The notes below the pieces were generated by a model. It saw only the letters and a list, made by a program, of their open reading frames with translations. It did no database searches and was not told the origin of the DNA. A DNA stretch of 64,000 bases from Brasenia schreberi (Eukaryota > Streptophyta > Magnoliopsida > Nymphaeales > Cabombaceae). The DNA is taken from NCBI GenBank assembly GCA_036023115.1, contig JAYKKT010000064.1, positions 5,012,001-5,076,000 on the forward strand, given 5' to 3'. Numbering within the stretch: the stretch's first letter is position 1; every line of letters begins with the position of its first letter. Position numbers and translations under genes: made by a program. Positions 48,141-62,269 of this stretch are shown piece after piece.

Positions 48141-51100
48141 TCAGGAACCAAAGGTGTAAAGTATTTTCGTGATCCCCTTCTTGATCCGTATTTGAGGAAC
48201 CTAAGCATCAGCAGCAGACATAAGTAAGAAACAAATAACACATCAACATGCTAAAAACAACTGTCTTAAGGAATCAGAGAAACCACCTTCCAAAGGGTTG
48301 AAATAGTCCGCCAAAAACTCCGCTGAACCTCACCATCAGCATCCAACAATGGGCATCCGCTTGCGCTAGGGGAAGCACACATGGGAGCCAATCTCCTGAC
48401 TGCCTCTCTAGAAGGCAGTCCCTTTCCACTATGCTGATCCCCCTTGGCACGCTGACCCAACTGGTTTCTTCTTAAGCAAAATGGGACTGCCAAAATTAGA
48501 CAATCCAGCTTGATTCATGCAAGCATGAATAGCATTTGCAGAATGTCCAGCAGCAAAGTCTCATTATCAGTTCATGCAGGTTGGTGAATTTTTTCCTTCT
48601 CTTTTTTCGCTTTTTTGGAAAGAAATGACAATTTGAGAAGCGCAAGGGAAACGAAAATAGACCAGTTAAGACAGCCACTTCAAATGATAAAGATGTGCTC
48701 ACCCTTTTGAAGAAAAAAAACTGAAGGTACAACGAATGATCAAACTACTTATCGTATATCTCCCACTGGCAGTGCATTGCAGCTCATGAAATTGATTGAT
48801 TCTTGCTCCCAGACAATGGAACCTAAAGCTAGAAACATATGCAGTGACCAGTTGAGCAAGTATATTGCAAGGTTTGGGCATTGATCGCATCTGATCTTTG
48901 CCTTCCTGATGTGCGCTGGTTGATCTAGATAAAAGACCATACAAAAGCTACAGAAATTATTCATTTTATGCCAATCTTATATTGGTCATATATATGGCCA
49001 AAAATTTCTGTATCTCAAAAAGGAAAATATTCAGAATAAGAAGTATGCTGAAAAATATGTTAGCAATATGCAAAAATGCTTTCTAAAGCCCTTAGGGCAT
49101 CCCCAACACTAATGATAGCGTTAGCAATGAGTTTTTATCTCTACAGACAATCATGCTAAGTGAATGTCAGGGTAGTCTCATTACAAGAATTTCAAGCTTC
49201 TGTTTGAAAACAATTTGCTTGTATCGTTTCATAAAAACAGAAAATCACCATTACCTTTCTATCGTTCAAAGTCAGGGGCACAAGATGTCCATCTACAGGT
49301 GTAATAAACTCTTCGAAGTTGCACATTTTCTATAAGAGATTCACTGAATACATATGCCAAATTCACACCGCAGTGATAGCATGCCATACTTCATGGTACT
49401 GCAATTTGTTTTTAACAAACTACAGAAAGTCATCACTGATTTATAGCTCACTGGCTAGGGGACTCTATTCACAAGCTGCAGGCCAGGAGTTGGATACCTG
49501 GGGTGTGCATACCTGGCTTCAGCCTCCCTTTTTCTTTTAAATGACCAGCACGAAAATTTGGCAATTCAGTTACTACTTCCAGCAACTACCTTGTACCAGT
49601 TAAAGAAATGCTAGTGAGAACTAACAAAATAGAAGCGCACCTTTAAGCTCTTAATGTCTGAAATATCAGCAACATTGGTCCCTCCACAAAGGCATCCAAA
49701 ATTATCCCCTATGGTCACAATCCTTGGGAAGCTTCCCTGTATAAGTTGGAAAAAATCAAATATGGAAACGTACAATCAGAACATCATCTGACACATGGCA
49801 CTCATCTGACAAAGCAAGGATATGGAGCTATTTGTCTCTCACGCTCTGTCACTGAAAGGAAAAGATCGAAAGGTTTATGGCTAAGGGACTTTTCAAAACA
49901 TCATGAATAATAACCAATTATTAAAAGTTTCGACTCCAGCCATGAATATTTAGACCACAAAAGAAAAAAGAAAGAAAAACACTCTCCATGGCATAAACCA
50001 CCAAATACAACCCAGGCAAACAATTACTTAGACAGCTAACCTCAAAGATGTAATCTGGCAGATGTCCACCACACACTTGAGTAGCTTCTTCATATGGCAA
50101 ACCTGAATATTGTAGGTCATAAATTTGTTAAATGACAAGGGAAAATGAATTGATTGATAAACAGATTTTGCAAGCAAATCGATTGGATCCTGAACAATTA
50201 ATGGAAGTTTGTAAAGAATATACTCCAAAGTGGATTTTTTACTAATAAACTCTCCAAAGATATTTAAAATAAAATAAGCCCCATCAGTCATATTAGGATT
50301 CACATTCTAATTCATTTGAGACCAGTTAGTAGAACTATGTAACTGCTGCATAATGCATACACTAACATAACAAACATCACGTTCTTTGGCAATAAGTTGG
50401 AAGGGCAGAATACGCTCAGTATCCATATTCAATTGAATGATATGTTCACTCAGGTTGATCTCTATTCCCTAAAGAAAATTGATTGTCGATGCTACACTCA
50501 AGAAATGAACTATTAACAGTAATAAATTGAATAACAAGAACAACTAAATTTATGCTTTTTGTCCCTGGACCACACCGTTCTTCACCACAACAGTAACTTA
50601 TTGATGAAACAGAAAATAACTACAATGAGATCTAACTGGAAGTTTGTCAGTTATATAGATAGTCTTTCATAAAAGCACCTTGAACGAGCATTAGTGTTTA
50701 AACTTCCAGAGCCCTCATCTAATATTCTTCTCAAACCCACCTTGCCCCCGATAGATATCAACCTGTTTGCCTCAGTTTCCAATTCTTTTTGCCATTTTTG
50801 CACTTCATTTTGTGGGACAGTACCTTTATATTCAACAAAGGGCCTGCACAAATACACTATAAACTGGCAAAAACATATCAGTGAGGACAATACTAAGTAA
50901 GACATTCAACTGATATTTTACCAGGTTTAGAATATGAGAATCAAACTCCAGTTCCCTAATATGAAGTCATAAAATAATAACCTTTTCACTAACAAACCAC
51001 ATGAAGAGGATCCTAAAAATCACAAAAGTACTGATATTATACAGTCCAGAGACATGGCAAAAGAAAAACACTTACAAAAACAATACAGCTGAACCTAAAT

Positions 51101-53965
51101 AATTATTGTTCGCAAATTTTTAAATTTTTTATAAGTCATAATCATGGACGAGGTTTTTCATTAGTAATTTATGCATCAGTTTAAAGTGGCTGACAAAAAC
51201 TGCAAAAGCAATAAGTCTGACGAACACGGACAGAATGCCAAGGTGACATCATGGCAAAGTTCAAGGTAAGACAAGTTCAAAAGCAGCCATTTCTATATAA
51301 AAAAAGATCTAGACAGCTTCATGTTGCACTTTCCCTCAGTGTTTTTGAGTACAGTCTATATTGCTTATAACTCCCTTTTAGAATATTTCATAACGCTATG
51401 GAAAGTCTTATCCAATGTAGGCACAATGAACATCACTTACAGTCGACCAAAATTATTAATGGAATATGTTGAAGTTGGATTCAACATGGAACCGTGTGGA
51501 TGGGAACTAATTAATACTTCATCAAACTGCCCTTTTGGATTCATATTTGATTTTTTATCATTTCTTGAAATGTTTCTTAATTCTCACATTCTAAGCACTT
51601 GCTAGGGGGGGGAATTAAATTATAATACTGATTATTGCAAGGACCTTTTTATCGGCAAACTGGAATTAGGCAGCCCTTTAGTTGCACAGCCAGGTAAAGA
51701 CTCCTCACATCCTAAAGTTGACGCATAAGCAAGGTGAGTTATCCACCTGGGCTATCTATCACAAGGCTTTACTACAAAGAATAATGTAAACATAAAAAGA
51801 AAAAGAAAATCAACCAGGCCAACTTCAAATACATACCCATCAGGAAAGTGGTAGCCTTTTCCAGGCTCCAAATAGGAAAGACCCACATTGCGCATGCAAA
51901 TATCCAACAAATGTCCAGCTGAGTGCAACCTATACCAATAAATTTAATCATGAGAAAATATTTTCAAGAAATCAATAAAACCCAATTCGTTTTCATCCAA
52001 AACACAAGGCAAACTACCACAGCATCATCTCAAAATGTCAGTGATAAACCTTCTCATCTTGCTCATATTTATTTAATTATGTGATCTTGATCATTGTTCA
52101 AAACATACCGATAAAAAACGTTTTGCCTCGGTTATAAAAGAGATACAGAGAACTACTGATAAATCATAAAATAGCCTACTCCTCAGTACACAGTTGCTTC
52201 CGGAGGGTGAATCAGCCAACCAACCAGATCTATGGCTATTTATAGTGGTTTAATAGCTCAAGAACAGCATGGATATGCCATAAGGACAAACAAAAAATTC
52301 TCACGTTCAGGGGTACTATCAATAGCAAGTCAAATATACTGAAAAAGAAAATATAGAAAATCAGTAAGAAAGTGCATAGATGTGAAGAAGTTATGTTCAT
52401 ACAGTATTTATTGTCTGGAAGTAATGTTAAATTATCATTTATTTAGTGCAATGATTGTCCATCCCCCATAAAATCCAACAAGTTGTTGATGGCCCAATTA
52501 AGGATTACAAGAGCAAGCTGTCTATCACTGTCATTTCTTCAGGCTTGCACAGCCTAAGAATGATAAATGAATTATACCACTGAAAATTCGATATGCAATG
52601 ACAAAGAGTGTGAAAGTCAGTCTACATATCTAGAAGGCAAGGAATGGTTGAAAATACTAAAATGACACGCCTGAAAATATACATTCCTTATACAAAAAAA
52701 AATCAAAAACTTGATCAAGAAAACACATTTTTTTGTATATTTAGAACATACGTAAAATCATCACCATTAAGAAAAAGGGTTCTGACTCATCAGTGAGTCA
52801 TGGTACTCGTAGCTCACACAGTTCCTCACGCTATAGTCATGCACTGCCACTTATGAAGTAGCAACTGCGTGTGCCCAAATTGTGAATAAATAACTTTGAA
52901 AAATAGAAACTGTCATGAAAGTTAAGCCACAATCAGTAATAAATTTCTGACGGGGGTCCCAGTCTAAGAACATAAACAAGGAAAACCTACATAAATATGA
53001 GTCTCTGCACAAATGCCAGCATGAAATGACAGGGTGGTTTTCATTCTTTTGAACCATGACACGAGAATCGTTAATGCAAGTATGGGCACCAAATATTTAG
53101 ATAGAACTATCCTCGGATGTATTAAATAGTTTGCTCATCATGTTAGAAAGTTTTACCAAGTTCAACTCAATATGGATTTTGATGGTAAAGTATCAAACTC
53201 AACCGCATTTATGCGAATAAAATCGTTGTTTTACAACTAAGACGGTCCACTATCACCTGGAATTGAGCTCCCGCCGCACACGATCAACGTTCAGATTAAC
53301 AGTCCGTCCCTTGTCAAGAGCCAACTCCGAGTTTTGAGGATCGAAAACCCGAAGTGAAGAATCTATAGGAACAAGAGAATAAATGAAATAAGAACCTTCC
53401 GGAAGTAGGAATGCTAAGAAGAACGACTTAAAACAAGCGTAGAGAGATGGTTTGAACTCAAAATTCAAAAAACACAGCGGAAAATAATAACAACACAAAT
53501 GAAGTAAAAGAACAAATGACGCAATGACTCCACCATTTCCATGCGCCAGATTGCCAGAAAAGAACGTGGGCAGGCGAATCCGAAGAAGAAATAGTACACT
53601 CCGACATACTTCCTGACGCCGATCATATTCGGGAGAGGGAAAAATTGAAGGGATGAACATTTTTACCATTCCATTCTTCAACCTGACGTCCTGTACAATG
53701 AATTTGAACTCGCCATTCTCGTCTGAGATGAACCCCGTATCGGACGGCTTCCCGCCTCCTTGCGGGTGGAAAATGGTGGAATCCACGACCACAACAAATC
53801 GATCTTCGTCCTTCAATCATCGTTACGTTGCAAAAGATGAAAATCCCCACTTAAACCAAACGCAGAGAGAGAGAGAGAGACCTTGAAGGAAGAGACGAGG
53901 GAGGCTGTGGATGGCATAGCCTGCATATCATCGAAGTAGTCCAACTTCGTCGCAGGGAGATCCAT
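48141..53965 (-). CDS. AlaX/AARSD1-like alanyl-tRNA editing protein, apparently frameshifted
   Basis: This family hydrolyses Ser- or Gly-mischarged tRNA-Ala in trans. Eight exons fit: 53965-53882, 53810-53667, 53362-53257, 51929-51837, 50843-50737, 50102-50041, 49736-49641, 48200-48141. Motifs are HPQGGGKPSDTGF (from about 43), HSAGHLLD (about 114-121), YHFPDG, VEYKGTVPQNE, LPYEEATQVCGG and CLCGGTN. The HxxxH zinc pair is intact, but the CGGTH motif of the family reads CGGTN, losing the fourth ligand (about position 220). The exons sum to 752 nt, one short of a multiple of three. Exon 2 ends in phase 0 and predicts ILHFG at the start of exon 3, while the rest of exon 3 (FDPQNSELALDKGR onward) is in another frame. 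This suggests a 1-bp deletion near 53346-53352 or an assembly error. The exon 5 donor (GTGG/GTTTGA) was chosen by phase. Confidence 0.85.
49444..49538 (+). mobile_element. SINE-like element, copy 2 (intronic)
   Basis: A-box TAGCTCACTGG, B-box-like GAGTTGGATACCTGG, tail GTGCATACCTGGCTTCAG, then a T-rich end. It aligns with 27687-27775. It lies in the last intron of the AlaX-like gene, antisense to it. Confidence 0.72.
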
Positions 53966-54487
53966 CGGAAATCTCGGTCACCGGAAGACCCTCTCTCCCT
54001 CTCTCTGCGGCGAGAGGAAGCGGGAAGAGAACCCCGCGAACAGAGAGAGGACATTATCGTCATTTTCTCGCTTTTGGTGTATCACCCCATCTTCGTGGTT
54101 CAAAATTGTAATAATTCTTGAAAGCCACCCAACATTTCCCTAGACCCGACCCATTTGACCCGAAAGGGGTTTAACCCTTCCTCCAAGAAACCAACCATAA
54201 ACCCTAAGAACACCCGCCCCCTATCTCTCTCTCTACCACCACCATTGAAGGATCGGTGAGTCACTCTTCTTTTGCAAATCAAAAGAAGCCAGCACACTGA
54301 TTTTTCTCTGGTAATTCGCGGAAATAGATCTCATTTTTTCCATCTTCAGTCTACGGTACGTTTTCCTCTGATATTTCTTTTCTTCTTGGTATATGAAGTC
54401 TCCTTTTATCGATTTCCTTGGATATTTGTTGCAAAGATCTCATTTCTCCTAAGAATTGTCACAACGGTTTTGTTTCTTTCAGAGAAG
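53966..54487. promoter_or_regulatory. Divergent promoter region, AlaX-like gene / prohibitin
   Basis: The two start codons lie 522 bp apart, head to head. Much of the right half is probably prohibitin 5' UTR, because a GTGAGT donor near 54255 and a TTTCAG acceptor ending at 54481 suggest a 5'-UTR intron. The gap between transcripts may therefore be under 300 bp. Confidence 0.65.
54199..54207 (+). promoter_or_regulatory. telo-box
   Basis: AAACCCTAA, the telo-box motif common in promoters of plant translation and mitochondrial housekeeping genes, lies about 290 bp before the prohibitin ATG. Confidence 0.55.
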
Positions 54488-56793
54488 ATGAATTTCACCA
54501 AAGTTCGAGTGCCGAAGGTGCCGGGCGGAGGCGCGGCGGGGTCTCTGGTGAAGTTGGCGGTGCTGGGCGGGCTTGGTTTGTATGCGGCAGTGAATAGTCT
54601 CTACAATGTTGAAGGTGGTCATCGTGCAATCGTCTTCAACAGAGTGGCCGGCATTAAAGACAAGGTATATGGATGCCTTTTTATGTTTCTCTTATTGGAT
54701 CTACTGCAGTTGGAAATGTGATTTTCGTTTTATGATGACTTGCATGATTAAGTAACTTGGATTAAATTAATTCGCTTAACAATTACATGTAGACTCCTTT
54801 TTCTTTCATTTCGCACATTCTTATGGACGCTATTATTTGGATGTTTAAACCATTTATTACACTTATGGTGAATTTATTTCCAGGGAGAAGATGTGAAAAG
54901 ATGGATATTCAGCACCACAAAAGATGCTCAGGATACCTTAAAAGTGTTGAAAGGATAACATAAACTATGAATATGCTCTTTTGGAGTTAAAGGCGATTAT
55001 GACATGATATAGATATCAATAGTGTCTAAAAAAGTAGCAGCGCGAACGCTACTTAACCTTGAAAGAGCTTGGTTTTAGGTGAATGAAAATATTTGGTGAT
55101 TGATTGTGAAGATGGTAATGCCCATTCCAAAAGTTTGACATCATACATGACAGTGGAGAGAGACCATATTAGTTGAAAGAAAACAGGTGTTAGAACTTAT
55201 TGTTCAGTGAATTCAATAATGCATTAGGTGGAAGGTATTTCTCTAAGTTTTAGCAAATGATCGTGTCTTACCACTGATAGGGGAGCTCCTTCCAATTTCT
55301 GTTTCATGTTTTGGATATCGGATAATTAGGAGACAGACACAGCAATATCATCTCGTTGGGTTGTTTTCAACACTAGGTTATATGCTTGCTGAACACAACA
55401 TCTCTTAATTGTGCTATTTTGTGTCTCCTTCATTGTTGGGAATGAAAAAACCAAGCAGAAAAGAATCCATTCGTCATGAAGGCAAACTGTTTTTGTGATA
55501 TCCCTTGATTAAATTTTCTTGCATCTTCTTTATGTGTAGTTTCACTTAGGTTATGTTTGGGAAGAATATAACAGGGAGGCTGTGTTTTCACCCATAAATG
55601 GCTTTTTTCAGAGAAATTTCTGTTATTGAAGAACAATGTCCATTAAAGTAGTAGATGGGGCTGTTTTTCTGAATGTTGCAAAATGATCCAAAATGGTAAT
55701 GTTCCAAGGCACCAAAGAAAGGTAGTTTTGTCAAAACCATGATTAGAAGCATTACTTGTGCAATTAGGCACAAACTGACCAAAGAGTGGTGTTCCAAAAC
55801 CATGACACACCCGAGCACTTTGTATCTTGGTAGCTTTGCTTGCATCACAAAAGAATGATACTAGATATAGCTTTAATGTCTTGCTATTTGAGTAGACTTT
55901 ATGTTTCATTCTTGTGTATAGATATGGATGAATTTCCATATTACTTTCATGCTATATTATTTAAGTTGTGATGTCCTTGAAGAGGTGCATGTTTAAGATG
56001 CCTTCATGCTGATAAATTCCACCATCATGGACTACTACTGCTTGCTTCTTGTTTAATTGTTGTCTACCTTTCATAATACCATCGTGACAGTGGTAGTGGA
56101 CCCCAATAGGAGTCACATTGTTGAATGACTTTAAATTTGTAACCATTTATTTACTAGCATTTTCATATATAAAGCTCCTTTGGTTTTTCATAATTCCTAT
56201 TCATGATGGAAAATGGATTCTTTGCTTGCTGACATGCTTTAATTTGTAGGTTTATCCTGAAGGAACTCATCTCATGGTACCGTGGTTTGACAAACCAATC
56301 ATTTACGATGTTCGCGCACGCCCTCATCTTGTGGAGAGCACTTCTGGAAGCCGTGATCTCCAGATGGTGTGTTCTGAGTTGGTCACACACAGTGCTTATG
56401 TTTGTTTTTACTAGGTAGATCATCCTTGGGAAGGTTGCTCTTTGTAGTACATATGTGCATGTCAACCTGTGTCTTTTGGTCAATGTTGTGTCTTTAGTCA
56501 GAAAGATTATCATTCACCGTCCAATGCATGAAACCTTCTAGAATGCAGAGATCCTGATGATGATTTCTTGTCCTTGTGATAAAATGGCCATGATGCATAT
56601 TGAATTCAGTGTGTTGATAAAACTCACAATCTCATGGTTACTGACAACAAATCAATAATCTATCAGTAAGGTAATATGTGCTATAAAGAAATAGAGAAAT
56701 TCTTATAAGCACAATATGAATATGAGAACTTCTGGTTAGGAGTGACAAAATTGGGATAATCTGAATAATAAATCTAAGTACATTGTCTAAACA

Positions 56794-56864
<71 letters not shown>

Positions 56865-58279
56865 TCCTATTGATTTATATTCATGAAATATGTTAATTGA
56901 CAAGCTTTTTGGGAAGCCTGTGCTTAAGGCTTCTGATAACATCTATATAAACATAATGCAATCTGTGTAGCATGCACATCAAATAATTTGTGCATTCACC
57001 TTCTTCCACTGTTTTGCTCTGAATATAACAATATCGCACATCTATGCAGGTGAAAATTGGTCTTCGTGTCCTTACACGACCGGTACCTGATCAGCTGCCA
57101 ACAATCTACCGAACTCTAGGTGAAAATTTTAATGAGAGGGTTCTTCCTTCAATAATTCATGAAACGCTGAAGGCAGTGGTTGCACAGTACAATGCCAGCC
57201 AATTGATCACACAAAGAGAGGTACGCCTGCAACTTTTCTAGAATAGTGCCAAATGTTCTCATGTCATGCAACTGCTCTCCAAGTCTCTTGAATCTCAAAA
57301 TGCAAGACACAACGAGTTCTACAATGATTCACTATCTCATTTGTCTACACTATTAGTACTGGTTTCAATCTATTGTTTCAAATGATATGATACAATAATC
57401 ATATACCCGAATGGATCCATATGATAGTCCTGATAGATATTGGTTGACATTATACCAGTGCATCCTTGGGCATGGTCGGGTTTTATAGTCTTTTCCTTTT
57501 GGTTTTAAATGTTTTTCAGATTATTTTCTTTGTTAAATGAAGAAATAAGATATGTTCCATATAGTGCCAGATTATGTATATGCATACACTGTATGATACA
57601 GGATGATATATACAATATTGGTCCCAATCTGCAAACGAATGTTAGTCACATGAATCTCATGGCTGATGGTCTTAATCTGCAAATAAACATTAGTAACTTG
57701 AACCTCATGGCTGATTTATAATCAAGTATCTTGTCAACTCTGCAGGCTGTCAGTAGGGAGATTAGGAGAATACTTACGGAGAGAGCGGCATATTTCAACA
57801 TTGCCTTGGATGATGTGTCCATCACAAGTCTAACATTTGGGAAGGAGTTTACTGCAGCAATTGAAGCTAAGCAGATTGCTGCACAAGAAGCTGAACGAGC
57901 CAAGTTCGTTGTGGAGAAGGCGGAGCAAGACAAGAAGAGTGCTATTATCAGAGCTCAGGTGAGAAAAGGCTTTTGATTATCGCACAGCTAACTCAAGCTT
58001 TAAACTTGTTAAATTTCTTCTGTTATTTCATTTGCATCTTCATGCAACTAGTTTTGTGTAATCTGTTTAGTTTTCGTTTATGTCCAGGGTGAGGCCAAGA
58101 GTGCTCAGCTGATCGGTCAGGCCATTTCCAATAACCCTGCCTTCATTACTTTGAGAAAAATTGAAGCCTCAAGGGAGATAGCTCAGACAATTGCAAGTTC
58201 TGCCAATAGGGTGTTCTTGAACTCAGAAGATCTGTTGCTGAACCTCCAAAATATGGATTTGGACACACCAAAGAAATGA
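54488..58279 (+). CDS. PHB2: Prohibitin, type II (PHB2 class)
   Basis: A subunit of the ring complex in the mitochondrial inner membrane that stabilises membrane proteins and supports mitochondrial biogenesis. Five exons (54488-54664, 56250-56366, 57050-57220, 57746-57958, 58088-58279) join in frame to 870 nt, 289 aa, the usual length. All introns are GT-AG. The start [15 protein letters not shown] is the type II N terminus. A hydrophobic anchor follows (about 20-40), then [18 protein letters not shown], the SPFH core ([34 protein letters not shown]), a coiled-coil stretch ([20 protein letters not shown], about 185-220) and the conserved C terminus ([27 protein letters not shown]). It is divergent from the AlaX-like gene and has a likely 5'-UTR intron. 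Numbering as PHB2 follows the human orthologue; Arabidopsis type II members are PHB1, 2 and 6. Confidence 0.97.
56795..56861. repeat. (AT)n microsatellite in prohibitin intron 2
   Basis: About 33 AT units. Confidence 0.97.
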
Positions 58280-60240
58280 AAAAGGACCTCCTACTGCCTT
58301 ATATGCGCTTCAGTAGTAGATTTTTCAAATTTTTCCTTAGTGCTATTCAAGCTATCGGCAGTAGAGGTTGAAAGGTACCTTAAGAATTCTACTTGCATGC
58401 GAAAAAGATCATCATTATTAAGAAAACCCCATAAATTTTTACTTTTCAATATTTTTAGGGCTCTCTCTCACACACACAAAGCTCTAAATGATGAATGAAC
58501 ATTGTTGGTGGTTTGGGTCCTCCATCTATGAGGCGATTGTTTCAATCATAATCATTGGTCTGCTATCCAGGAAGACGTCTGATATCATTCGTATCAATGT
58601 AGCCATCCTGCTGGTTGCCACTGTGTGGTTCGTCTGCTCGATTAGGTTCGTTCTTTTTTGCGGGAAGTTGCCCCGCATCTCATCTACCTAAACATTCTCT
58701 TGGCATAGTTTACTGCTAATAGAAAATTACTTGCCTCGATCGGTATTCAGTACAGCGCTTGAACGCTTTCACGCACGCACAAACTAAAGTGTTGAAAGAT
58801 TTTTTAGTTAAATAGTGATGTACACAAAATCGAGCTCAACGATAAAGTAAGAATCCATGTAGCTGACCCACTTTACGTAGGAAAATGACCGAGTCCTTTG
58901 TATACCGCACAAATCTTGTTATGCTTTTGAGCTTTCGATTTGTGTGAACTGTAGTGAATTATAGTTCATTTACATAGCAAGCATTTCTTAGCCGTTTGCC
59001 ATTGAATACGACTCGAAAGGACTTTTCACGTCTATCGGATGCTCATCATACAAGAAACAGATTTCCTCTCTTTCGTATTTTGGGTCCATCGGAAGAGAAA
59101 ACAAGAATCATGTGGATTCTAACTTGGGCCACAATAATTACAGTTCTAACTATTATGAACTACTGGCTGCAGACTTGCTGTTAATTTCTTAAATTTACAA
59201 CTTAAATCAAGTTAAAACTAGGCCTTCTTCGTTCTTCCCACTCCAGGATGGGAGACTCTTGCAGCCAAAGTCCAAGAACCCCCACTCTATCTCGCTCATG
59301 CTGGGGGCAACAGAACCATGCCATCAGACGGGTTGCGAAGCCTCCAACAACACCAGCCATCTGCAGAAGAGGATCGGGTTTGTACAGATTTTATCTGTAC
59401 ACAAAAAGGTCATCTTTAGGGAGTAAAAGAGAACAAATCATGTGTTATATTAGCATTTAACTCTAAAATAGGTCATGATAAGGGCATTTACCTCCACATT
59501 GCTTTAAAGTAATCTAAATTAGGGATGTTCATAGGAAGGAGATCTCCCACCTCTGGTAGGAGCCAGTCCCGAATGGGGCAGATTTGGAAAGAGGAAACAA
59601 GGACGAAGATGAAAAACAAGGAAATCCCCGGATTCCCGATGGGAATGGGACAACAAGTCTCCGCCCTACGAACTCTGCCCTAACCCTTCTTTCCATTGAT
59701 TCAAGAAAGTTAGACCCATCTAAAAATAAATAAATAAGTGTTACCTTTTCTTTAATTCATGAATTCATCATCATTTTTCACATTTCATCAGTAACGACAT
59801 ATTTGAATTTAGGTATATCTTTTATAAATTAAGTTTCATTTCATATGTAAAAGTGAGTTACAATCTATGTTTGAGTATCTCTTACTTGACATGGACCTGT
59901 GGAAACGGGAACAAGATGAAAGCAGGGAAACCCATGAAATACAAAAACAAGGATCAGAGTGTTTTCAGTTCCCGTCGTGAGGATGGAACAATGTTCTAAA
60001 ATAGAAATAACTCCACCCCGCCTTATGAACATCCCCGGTCGAAATCTTGATCGTCTCCTCCAAATATGTGAACCACCTTAAACACCAGGAGGCAAAAAAA
60101 ATTTTTTTCACCAACAGAAAATACAGATATAAAAAGGAAGTTTCTAGCAATTTTTAAGAGTTGTTGGAGTTTGGACCGAATCACGGGTTCCTACAGAATC
60201 CAACCCGTGGACGGATTCACGGGCCGCTCGACGATAAAGG
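58280..60240. other. Prohibitin 3' UTR and intergenic region
   Basis: The first few hundred bases are presumably 3' UTR. No further exon was recognised. Near 59540-60040 the sequence is GA/AAGG-rich with no repeat I can classify. Confidence 0.5.
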
Positions 60241-61046
60241 CACAAGGAAGGTAAGCTCTACGGCGCTCCTACAGTGATTGTCGAGTTTTCGTCGTGCTGC
60301 GGCCTTCCTTCTACCTGGAGTCGCCTTAGGTGATCTTTCTCTCTCTTTCAAGTTGTGGGTTTCGTTGTACTCTTTTCTTATGTTTTTATACCATTTGTGG
60401 GTACGTTTTCTGCTTCAATCGTATTAGTTTGTGTAAAGAGTTCGGCTTTTGTTGCTTTCTTCCCGTTTTCTGATTTGGTGAATGCGTTCCACTTGGATCT
60501 CTTGGTCTGCCATGAAAAGAAGAAGAAACGAAGTTGTCATTAGGCGATTTTGGGGGAGATCTTGAGTTGGAGTGGATTTGATGGAAAGAGAATCGATTCT
60601 CCTCCCTAACCATGATCGAGTTCACTATTAATCCATGTTCATATTCCTTACCTTCTTAGCTGCGGAAGTCTAATTTCCTCTCTGATCAGATACGGTAGAA
60701 AGAAAAATACGAAAGCAATCTTTTATCCAGTGTTGTATGGTTTTCTCTGACCTGGTACTTTTTTTTCTTTTTATTTCTGATTAGGAGTCTGAAGTTGGTA
60801 TGCACAAGAACCACAGTTTGCCTTGTGTTTTCAGTCAACCTTCTTGAATTTGGCTTCTTGTTTAATTCGTTACAGTGTATACTTAAACGATTTATTTGAG
60901 TATTATGTTAAAGTGTAATGCACTTGATTCTCTTGATTTCATTTGATTGTATCTAACTTAGTTCCTCGCAACTGAATGCCGTCCCACTTCTTGGCTCCTT
61001 TTTGCAGTTTGATTGAATTTTGTGGGGCTTCTAAATCACTGACAAG

Positions 61047-61929
<883 letters not shown>

Positions 61930-62229
61930 GAGCCAATTTTCTCGGGGTATTTAGCTGCTCAAATTATGGTGTTTTACTTTGAGTCTGTTAGGGTTTCATG
62001 CAATTAGACGTTTCACCTCCCGTACTACCTGGCAATTCAGATATTGATAGGTTTTGGTTTTAGCTCATCAGCAACTTTGAAATACAGAGATGGTTTCAGT
62101 TCCGAGTTTTCAATTGGTTCTATTTCAGTAAAGGTGTTCTTCTTAATGAATTGTGACTAAACCAGTGGCCCTGTTTTGCACCCACCGATTATATTGAGGC
62201 ATGGTGTGTGTGTGTGTGTGTGTGTGTGC

Positions 62230-62269
<40 letters not shown>

